Shown here piece by piece: positions 7,050-12,285 of a stretch of DNA of 12,285 nucleotides. This stretch comes from CAZJBP01 sp964544115. Its GTDB lineage: Bacteria > Verrucomicrobiota > Kiritimatiellia > UBA8416 > JADHWI01. The stretch spans positions 1 to 12,285 of the forward strand of contig CAZJBP010000114.1 of the NCBI GenBank assembly GCA_964544115.1, given 5' to 3'. The first letter of the stretch is position 1. Every line of letters starts with the position of its first letter. The notes under the pieces were generated by a model. That model ran no database searches. It was not told the DNA's origin and saw only the letters and a list, made by a program, of their open reading frames with translations. The translations under genes were made by a program, and so were the position numbers.

Positions 7050-7063
7050 CACGCGGACGCGTG
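7050..7063. promoter_or_regulatory. Short palindrome upstream of folE
   Basis: CACGCG-GA-CGCGTG is a perfect 6+6 palindrome about 75 bases upstream of the folE start, in the 139 bases between folE and the hairpin after E1. It could be an operator or part of the leader. Such palindromes also arise by chance in GC-rich DNA, and I could not identify convincing -35/-10 boxes for folE. Confidence 0.2.
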
Positions 7064-7115
7064 TCTTGCCTCATCAAGATGACCCTCGGAGTCTGATGCG
7101 CGACAAAGGCGGCGT

Positions 7116-7142
7116 GCCCCTCGACCTCGTCGGTTGAGGGGC
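7116..7142 (-). terminator. GC-rich hairpin downstream of the E1 gene
   Basis: An 11-bp stem, GCCCCTCGACC (7116-7126) with GGTTGAGGGGC (7132-7142), contains one G-T wobble and has a 5-base loop. It begins 24 bases past the E1 stop codon on the minus strand. Its compact shape and position suggest it ends or protects the dehydrogenase transcript before folE. No T-run follows, so intrinsic termination is uncertain. Confidence 0.5.
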
Positions 7143-7166
7143 GGGCGCCGTCCCGTCATCCCCCTG

Positions 7167-9620
7167 CTACACCCCCAGCCGGTTGCGGCGGCTCAGCTCG
7201 CCGAGGGTCTGGTTGGTCGTGACCGTGTGCCCCGGCAGCGGGAGAATGCGCTCGTGGATCGCATCGAGGATCCACTCCGGCTGCGGGAAGAACGCCGTCT
7301 CCATCTCCGCTGCGGGCGTGATCCAGTTGCGCGAGCCGACCACGACCGGCGGCGCATCGAGGTGATCGAACGCCAGCTGCGCCAGGTTGGAGGCGAGGGT
7401 CTGCATCACGGATCCGCGCTCGCAGGCGTCGGAGGCCAGCAGCACCCGCCCGGTCTTGCGGATGGATTCCACCAGGGGGGCGTAGTCCAGCGGGTTGATG
7501 CAGCGGCAGTCCCAGACGTCGGCGGCCAGGTTGTACTTCGACGCCAGGACATCGGCGGCCTCCAGGGCCCGGTAGAGCGTGGCGCCGACCGTGATCAGCG
7601 TGATGTCCTTGCCGTCGCGGCGCTTGGCCGGCGGTCCGAGCGGCACCTCGTAGTACTCCGCCGGGACTTCCTTCTCGAACATCTCGCCGATGTCGTACAG
7701 GCGCTGGCTCTCGAAGAAGACCACCGGGTCGCTGCCGCGCAGCGCCGTGTTGAGCATGCCCTTCGCGTCGTACGGCGTGGAGGGGAAGCAGACTTTGAGG
7801 CCGGGCATGTGGTTGACCAGGGCCGCCCAGTCCTGCGAGTGCTGGGCACCGTACTTCGATCCCACCGACACGCGCAGCACCAGTGGCATTTCCAGGACGC
7901 CGGCCGACATGCTCTGCCACTTGGCCATCTGGTTGAAGATTTCGTCGCCCGCACGCCCCATGAAGTCGCAGTACATCAGCTCGACCAGCGCCCGGCCGCC
8001 CTCCAGCGCATAGCCGACGCCGGTGCCCACGATCGCGCCCTCGGAGATCGGCGAGTTGAAGAGCCGGTGATAGGGCAGGGCCTCGGTCAGCCCGCGATAG
8101 CAGGCGAACGCGCCGCCCCAGTCGCGGTTCTCCTCGCCGTAGGCCACCATCGTCGGGTCGGCCTTGAAGCGGTGCAGGACCGCCTCGAAGATCGCGTCGC
8201 GGAACTGCAGCACCTGGTTCTTCGGCACGGGCTTCCCGTCGACGACGCCGGCGCGCGAGCGCTTGGCCAGCGCCTTCACGCGCGGGTTGCTGTCGCCGGC
8301 GTCCAGCAGCTCGGCGGGCCGCTCGTCGTAGCGGTCGCGCGGGTGGTTGGAGAACATGACCGCGCCGATGGCCTCGGGCTCCAGCCGCGGCGAAATCTCC
8401 AGGTCCACGGCCAGGCGGCAAACGGCGGTGACGACCTTGACGATGTCCTCCTTCATGGCCGCCACGGCGTCGGCGGACACCACCTTGGCCTTCTGCAGTT
8501 CGTCCGCGAACCATGCGATCGAGTCCTGCTGCTGCCAGAGGTCGACCTCCTCCTTGGCGCGGTAGGACGAGGCGTCGGACGGGGAGTGGCCGGAGTAGCG
8601 GTAGGTGAGGGTGTCGAGCAGGACCGGGCCTTCGCCCTTCTCGATCAGCTTGCGCTTGCGGGCGATGGCGTCGGCCACGGCCAGCGGGTTGTACCCGTCC
8701 ACGCGCTCGGCGTGCATGGCCTCCGGGTTGATGCCGGCGCCGATGCGGGCCAGGAAGTCCCAGCCCATCGTCTCGCCGGTGGTCTGACCGCCCATGCCGT
8801 AGAAGTTGTTCATGAAGTTGAAGATGATGGGCAGGCCGCCGCGGTGCGAGGCCTCCCAGAGCTGCTTCATCTGGCCCATGGCCGCGAAGTTCAGCGCCTC
8901 CCAGACGGGCCCGCAACCCATCGACGCGTCGCCGATGTTGGCGATCACGAGGCCGGCCTTGCGGTTCACGCGCTTGAACAGAGCCGCGCCGGTGGCGATG
9001 TCGGCCGAGCCGCCGACGATGGCGTTGTTGGGGTAGATGCCGAACGGCGTGAAGAATGCGTGCATCGAGCCGCCCAGGCCGCGGTTGAAGCCGGCCCGGC
9101 GGGCGAAGATCTCGGCCAGCGCCCCGTACGCCAGGAAGTGGCGCGCCAGGTCGCGCACCGAGCCCGCCTTGACGTGCTTCTCCACGACGCCCAGGCACTC
9201 GCCGCCCATGTAGCCCTTCATGATGTCCAGCAGCGGCGCATCGCCGAGCTTGCGGATCGCGGACATGCCCTTGGCGAGGATCTCGCCGTGGGAGCGGTGC
9301 GAGCCGAAGATGTGGTCATCCACGGTCAGGTGGAACGCCTGGCCGACGGCCGAGGCCTCCTGGCCCATGGAGAGGTGGGCGGGGCCCTTGTGGTCGTAGG
9401 CGATGCCCTGGTAGGCACCGGCGGTCTTGATCTCGTTGAGCATGGTCTCGAACTCGCGCACGAGCAGCATGTCTTCGAGCATGCCCTTGAGCGCGTCCTT
9501 GCCCAGCGCCTCGGCCTCTTCCTTTACCGTGCGTGAATAGGCGTTGAGGGGCACCTTCGGGAACTTCACCTGTCCCGGCTTGCGTTCGTGGTTGGGGTCA
9601 ACGATCAGGGTCTTCGGCAT
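7167..9620 (-). CDS. Fused alpha/beta E1 component of a 2-oxo acid dehydrogenase complex
   Basis: An 817-residue thiamine-diphosphate enzyme that decarboxylates a 2-oxo acid (probably pyruvate) and passes the acyl group to lipoyl-E2. The alpha half covers about 40-400: the substrate-side region AHLSMGQEAS (81-90), HRSHGE (108-113), and the cofactor motif from GDAS (230-233) to NNFYGMGG (271-278), which supplies the metal ligands. A linker of about 60 residues follows. The beta half covers about 465-800: AYGEENRDWGGAF (493-505) with the conserved glutamate, YGAQHSQDW (590-598), and a C-terminal transketolase domain that includes RCINPLDY (706-713). Two oddities are Ala in place of the third residue of the usual GDG, and about 12 extra residues (near 251-262) between GDG and NN. 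AGGAGG (minus strand, 9635-9630) lies 9 bases before the ATG. Fused E1 proteins are known in Chlamydia and Bacteroidetes, often labelled oxoisovalerate dehydrogenase. The exact oxo acid cannot be read from the sequence. Confidence 0.9.
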   Translation of the reverse strand: MPKTLIVDPNHERKPGQVKFPKVPLNAYSRTVKEEAEALGKDALKGMLEDMLLVREFETMLNEIKTAGAYQGIAYDHKGPAHLSMGQEASAVGQAFHLTVDDHIFGSHRSHGEILAKGMSAIRKLGDAPLLDIMKGYMGGECLGVVEKHVKAGSVRDLARHFLAYGALAEIFARRAGFNRGLGGSMHAFFTPFGIYPNNAIVGGSADIATGAALFKRVNRKAGLVIANIGDASMGCGPVWEALNFAAMGQMKQLWEASHRGGLPIIFNFMNNFYGMGGQTTGETMGWDFLARIGAGINPEAMHAERVDGYNPLAVADAIARKRKLIEKGEGPVLLDTLTYRYSGHSPSDASSYRAKEEVDLWQQQDSIAWFADELQKAKVVSADAVAAMKEDIVKVVTAVCRLAVDLEISPRLEPEAIGAVMFSNHPRDRYDERPAELLDAGDSNPRVKALAKRSRAGVVDGKPVPKNQVLQFRDAIFEAVLHRFKADPTMVAYGEENRDWGGAFACYRGLTEALPYHRLFNSPISEGAIVGTGVGYALEGGRALVELMYCDFMGRAGDEIFNQMAKWQSMSAGVLEMPLVLRVSVGSKYGAQHSQDWAALVNHMPGLKVCFPSTPYDAKGMLNTALRGSDPVVFFESQRLYDIGEMFEKEVPAEYYEVPLGPPAKRRDGKDITLITVGATLYRALEAADVLASKYNLAADVWDCRCINPLDYAPLVESIRKTGRVLLASDACERGSVMQTLASNLAQLAFDHLDAPPVVVGSRNWITPAAEMETAFFPQPEWILDAIHERILPLPGHTVTTNQTLGELSRRNRLGV

Positions 9621-9633
9621 GGTCGGGATCCTC

Positions 9634-9673
9634 CTGTTAGGCTGTTAGGCTGTTAGGCGGTTAGGCTGTTGTG
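9634..9673 (-). repeat. Tandem 8-base repeats at the downstream boundary of the four-helix-bundle gene
   Basis: On the plus strand CTGTTAGG occurs three times in succession (9634-9657), followed by CGGTTAGG (9658-9665) and a decayed CTGTTGTG (9666-9673). The tract begins inside the ribosome binding site of the downstream E1 gene and provides the last codons and the TAA stop of the four-helix-bundle gene. A related tract in inverted orientation lies at the other end of that gene. Confidence 0.88.
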
Positions 9674-10037
9674 AATTAGACGGTTGGGGTTTTCGAAGTG
9701 AACGAAGCAGGGCGGCCAGAACCTTTCCCGCCTCCTGGAGTTTCGCATCCAGATCAAAGGAATCACGGTTCAGGTACCCGAGCCGCCTGGATAGACTGCA
9801 CTGGTAATGCAACTCCCTCAGAGATCCAAATGCGATCTCCAGGAACCGCAGGTAGTCGGCTTGGCTCTCCCGGGCACAGCCCTCAACAATGTTGGACGGG
9901 ACAGAGACTGCCGCCCGCCTCATTTGGGCCGTCAGTCCGTACGCTTCACTCCTGGGAAATGCCTTTGTTTCGCGATAGATCGGCAACGCCAGCTCATCCG
10001 CCAGTTCGAATGCCCTGAGTTTGGTGTGATCCCGCAT
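9645..10037 (-). CDS. Four-helix-bundle protein, 23S rRNA intervening-sequence (S23/IVP) family
   Basis: A 130-residue predicted all-helical protein with the family's hallmark pattern: LRAFELADELALPIYRETKAFPRSEAYGLTAQMRRAAVSVPSNIVEG spans 8-53 with the conserved FP-x-x-E-x-YGL, Q-x-RRAAVS and P-x-NI-x-EG elements. It is followed by R-x-S-x-x-DY-x-RFLEIA-x-GS-x-REL (56-75). Relatives are encoded inside 23S rRNA insertions in Leptospira, and others include the Avd accessory protein of diversity-generating retroelements. Most stand-alone copies have no known function. The last 15 or so residues (polar, QPSNSQQPNRLTA) are largely encoded by the flanking repeat tract. The ATG at 10037 is preceded by GGGGA. 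The gene lies between lpd (43 bases) and E1 (24 bases) in the dehydrogenase operon. Sampled stretches are about 55-65% G+C against about 70% or more in E1. It is probably an inserted cassette that leaves both neighbours intact. Confidence 0.88.
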   Translation of the reverse strand: MRDHTKLRAFELADELALPIYRETKAFPRSEAYGLTAQMRRAAVSVPSNIVEGCARESQADYLRFLEIAFGSLRELHYQCSLSRRLGYLNRDSFDLDAKLQEAGKVLAALLRSLRKPQPSNSQQPNRLTA

Positions 10038-10044
10038 GGCTTCC

Positions 10045-10080
10045 CCAACAGCCTAACAGCCTACAGTCTAACAGTCTGAG
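10045..10080 (+). repeat. Tandem 8-base repeats at the upstream boundary of the four-helix-bundle gene
   Basis: On the plus strand the tract reads CCAACAG, CCTAACAG, CCTACAG, TCTAACAG, TCTGAG. These are variants of the reverse complement of the CTGTTAGG unit at 9634-9673. It begins a few bases upstream of the four-helix-bundle start codon, covering its ribosome binding region, and ends directly at the TAA stop of lpd (10081-10083). The two tracts therefore frame the small gene as imperfect inverted repeats. Confidence 0.85.
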
Positions 10081-11436
10081 TTAATGGATGCTCATCGCCG
10101 TGTCACGGATCAGTTCCGACACCGTTGGGTGCGGGAACACCAGGTCCTCGATCTCGCGCACGCGCAGTTCCGATTCGATCATCGCGACGGCTCCAAAAAT
10201 CATCTCCGAGCAGGCGCCGCCGATCAGGTGCACGCCGAGCAGCGCGCCGGTCTGCGCGTGGACGACCACCTTCGCCACGCCGCGCCCCTTGTCGTGCTCG
10301 GCGAGGAAACGGCCGCTGGCGGTCATGGGCATCTTCGCGGTCTTGACCGGGATGCCCTGCTCCTTCGCCTGGGCCTCGGTGAGGCCTGCGGTCGCCACTT
10401 CCGGCGTGGTGTAGACCACCCCGGGGATGGCGTTATAGCGCATGCGGTCCGGGCGCCCCAGTAGGTTGTGCACCACGACCTCGCCCATCCGCGAGGCGGA
10501 GTGCGCCAGCCACTGCCGGCCGGTCACATCGCCCGCGGCCCAGATGCCGGGCACGTTGGTCGCGCAGCGATCGTCGATGCGGATGCCGCGGCGGTCGAAG
10601 TCCACGCCGCAGGCCTCCAGCCCGAGCCCGGCCACGTTGCAGGTGCGCCCGGTGGCGACCAGCACGTGCGAGGCCTTGACCGACTGGGCCTTGCCGTCGA
10701 GCGTGAAGGTCACCTCGCCGTCGCCGATGGCTTCGACCTTGGCCTTGAGGTGGAAGGTGATGTTCTTCGCGCTAAGCTCCTGCCGCAGGATCTTGGCGAC
10801 CTCCGCGTCCACCGCGGGGCAGATCTCCGGCAGCATCTCGATCACGGTCACCGGCACGCCGAGCGACCCGAAGAAGCAGGCGAACTCGCACCCGATCACG
10901 CCGCCGCCGATGACCGCGACGCTCTCGGGCATGCGGTCGAGGCCCAGGATGCGCGTGGAGTCATACACGCACGGCCGATCCATGCCCGGGATCGGCGGGC
11001 GCGCCGGCGAGGAGCCGGTGGCGACCAGGATGTTGCGGCCGGCGTACGACCGGTCGCCGACCCGCACCGAGCGGTTCGACTCCAGCGTGGCCGTGCCGCT
11101 GACGACGTCGACCTTGCTGCGGGCCATGAGCCCGGCGATGCCCTTGCGCAGCGTCTCGATGACCTGCGTCTTGCGTGCCATGACCGTGGCCATGTCGAAG
11201 CGGACGTTCTCGGCGGTCACGCCGTAGGCCTGCCCGTGAGTGGCGTAGTGGTACACCTTGGCCGAGTTCAGGAGCGTCTTGGAGGGGACGCACCCGCAGT
11301 TCAGGCACACGCCGCCGAGGTGCTCCTTCTCGACCAGCAGGACCGACAGGCCCTTCTCTCCGGCGCGCTCCGCGGCCACGTAGCCCCCCGGCCCGCCACC
11401 GACGACAATCAGGTCATAGGTTTTCTCGCCCGACAT
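10081..11436 (-). CDS. lpdA: Dihydrolipoamide dehydrogenase (E3)
   Basis: A 451-residue FAD-dependent disulfide oxidoreductase that re-oxidises dihydrolipoyl-E2 and makes NADH. FAD is bound by GGGPGGYVAAERA (13-25). The redox disulfide is in GGVCLNCGCVPSK (41-53), formed by Cys44 and Cys49, with an additional Cys47 where valine is usual. A second dinucleotide fold (VIGGGVIGCEFACFFGSLG) binds NAD, the ATGRTCN region precedes the central domain, and the C-terminal dimer interface carries the catalytic HPTVSE (His436, Glu441). Length is typical for the family, perhaps slightly short. GGGAG lies about 9 bases before the ATG, and the E2 stop codon is 14 bases upstream, so the two are co-transcribed. 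It is separated from E1 by the four-helix-bundle cassette. Confidence 0.95.
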   Translation of the reverse strand: MSGEKTYDLIVVGGGPGGYVAAERAGEKGLSVLLVEKEHLGGVCLNCGCVPSKTLLNSAKVYHYATHGQAYGVTAENVRFDMATVMARKTQVIETLRKGIAGLMARSKVDVVSGTATLESNRSVRVGDRSYAGRNILVATGSSPARPPIPGMDRPCVYDSTRILGLDRMPESVAVIGGGVIGCEFACFFGSLGVPVTVIEMLPEICPAVDAEVAKILRQELSAKNITFHLKAKVEAIGDGEVTFTLDGKAQSVKASHVLVATGRTCNVAGLGLEACGVDFDRRGIRIDDRCATNVPGIWAAGDVTGRQWLAHSASRMGEVVVHNLLGRPDRMRYNAIPGVVYTTPEVATAGLTEAQAKEQGIPVKTAKMPMTASGRFLAEHDKGRGVAKVVVHAQTGALLGVHLIGGACSEMIFGAVAMIESELRVREIEDLVFPHPTVSELIRDTAMSIH

Positions 11437-11450
11437 CGGTGTGTCTCCCG

Positions 11451-12285
11451 TTACTGAGCCAGCGACAGTTCAAAGCTTTCCAGCGATTCGGCCACGGCGG
11501 CCAGGAAGCGCGCGCCGGGGCCGCCATCGACGGCCTGGTGGTCGATCGTCAGGCTCAGCGGAATCGCCTGCACGTGCCGCACGCCGCCCTTGCCGTCGCT
11601 CACGGGCTTCAGGATCAGTCCGCCGACGCCCAGGATCGCCACCTCGGGCACGTTGATCACCGGCGTGAAGGTCTCGATGCCCAGCATGCCCATGTTGGTG
11701 ACGGTGAACGTGCCGCCGCTGAGCAGGTCCGGGTTGATGCTGCCCTGGCGCGCCGCGTCGGCGATCGGCTTGAGGCGGCGCGAGGTCTCCGACAACGAGA
11801 GCGTGTCGGCGGCGCGGAGCACCGGCACCATCAGGCCGCGCGGCGTATCCATCGCCACGCCGACGTTGGCGCGGGCGTACTTGACGATCTTCGTGCCGAG
11901 GAAATGCGCGTTGAGGTCGGGGTGCTTCACCAGCATGCGCGCAACGACGTAGACGATCATGTCGTTGATCGTGATGTTCGGCAGCCCCAGCGCCTCGCCC
12001 TGCTCCTTGACCCGGGCGCGGTAGGCGAGGATCGAGGTGGCGTCGAATGTGCGGTGGAGCGTCAGCTGCGCCGTGGTGGCCAGGGAGGCGTGCATCCGCT
12101 GGGCGATGATCTTGCGGATCGTGCTCAGCGGCACCTCCACGGCTTCCTGGGCTGGCACCGCCGCGGCAGCAGCCGCAGGCGCCGCAGCCACCGGTGCGGC
12201 GGCGGCCTTGCCTGCGCGGCCGACGTCGGCGGAGACGACCATGCCGCCAGGGCCGGTGCCCGCGGCCGGCGCGGCGGTGCCTGCG
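11451..12285 (-). CDS. Dihydrolipoyl acyltransferase (E2), partial, N-terminus beyond the right edge
   Basis: The C-terminal 277 residues of the acyltransferase core of a 2-oxo acid dehydrogenase complex. The frame is open to the window edge. Just inside the edge it reads AGTAAPAAGTGPGGMVVSADV, where GTGPGG and the following V-x-x-x-DV are the end of the peripheral E1/E3-binding domain. The methionine at 12242 is therefore internal, not the start. Next come an Ala/Pro-rich linker (KAAAAPVAAAPAAAAAAVP) and the catalytic domain, beginning VPLSTIRKIIAQRM and ending with DHQAVDGGPGARFL. This contains the HxxxDG active-site motif, with its histidine 29 residues from the C terminus. The lipoyl domain(s) should lie to the right of the window. 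It is the first visible gene of the operon, 14 bases before lpdA. Acetyl transfer (pyruvate) is most likely, but branched-chain specificity cannot be excluded. Confidence 0.93.
   Translation of the reverse strand, partial: AGTAAPAAGTGPGGMVVSADVGRAGKAAAAPVAAAPAAAAAAVPAQEAVEVPLSTIRKIIAQRMHASLATTAQLTLHRTFDATSILAYRARVKEQGEALGLPNITINDMIVYVVARMLVKHPDLNAHFLGTKIVKYARANVGVAMDTPRGLMVPVLRAADTLSLSETSRRLKPIADAARQGSINPDLLSGGTFTVTNMGMLGIETFTPVINVPEVAILGVGGLILKPVSDGKGGVRHVQAIPLSLTIDHQAVDGGPGARFLAAVAESLESFELSLAQ

Noticed and set aside
6978..7052. Upstream extension of folE by 25 residues
   Set aside because: The extension lacks family similarity, and a good ribosome binding site precedes the ATG at 6977.
7134..9536. 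800-residue plus-strand open frame
   Set aside because: It is antisense to the well-supported E1 gene. Long antisense frames are expected in GC-rich DNA, and its residues are Arg/His/Gly/Val-rich without motifs.
9634..10080. CRISPR-like array or diversity-generating retroelement around the four-helix-bundle gene
   Set aside because: The repeats are contiguous 8-mers without spacers, and no cas gene is present. An Avd-like protein alone, without a reverse transcriptase or template/variable repeats, does not support a retroelement.
10468..11457. 329-residue plus-strand frame opposite lpdA
   Set aside because: It is antisense to a clear enzyme gene and has no motif of its own.
12240..12242. 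ATG as the start of the E2 gene
   Set aside because: The frame continues upstream into GTGPGG of the peripheral binding domain, so the methionine is internal and the gene is cut by the window edge.
1..12285. tRNA, rRNA or riboswitch
   Set aside because: I saw no cloverleaf, rRNA segment or recognised riboswitch core by reading. A covariance-model scan was not possible.

Overview
The window is about 12.3 kb of GC-rich bacterial DNA, roughly two-thirds G+C. It looks like a genome from the PVC side of the bacterial tree (Kiritimatiellota, Verrucomicrobiota or Planctomycetota). This is inferred from the fused E1 dehydrogenase, the stand-alone four-helix-bundle (23S intervening-sequence-type) gene and the modular intergenic repeats. 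No rRNA or universal marker is present, so the placement is tentative.

Positions 1-488 hold no gene. They contain about 1.7 copies of a tandem repeat with a 249-base period, each copy carrying a perfect 28-bp inverted repeat of the type whose translation reads HPERSEGS. Positions 489-5913 are a compact plus-strand operon of four genes: a SagB/ThcOx-type nitroreductase, a class I methyltransferase-like protein with a degenerate SAM-binding motif, and two ABC exporter half-transporters that overlap by 4 bases. The two half-transporters have complementary defects in their ATPase motifs, the pattern expected of a heterodimeric exporter with one degenerate and one consensus ATP site. Together the four genes look like a modify-and-export unit of unknown substrate.

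Positions 5914-6407 are again gene-free. They hold a second tandem array with a 232-base period that shares sequence modules with the left array in the same order, followed by a hairpin made from the same repeat sequence. From 6408 to the right edge everything real is on the minus strand. In transcription order these are a dihydrolipoyl acyltransferase (E2, cut by the right edge), dihydrolipoamide dehydrogenase (E3), a small four-helix-bundle gene, a fused alpha/beta E1 subunit, and, after a hairpin, GTP cyclohydrolase I (folE). E2, E3 and E1 make a complete 2-oxo acid dehydrogenase complex, most simply pyruvate dehydrogenase.

The most unusual feature is the four-helix-bundle gene. It sits inside the dehydrogenase operon, is less GC-rich than its neighbours, and is bounded on both sides by tandem 8-base repeats in inverted orientation. 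This suggests an inserted cassette.
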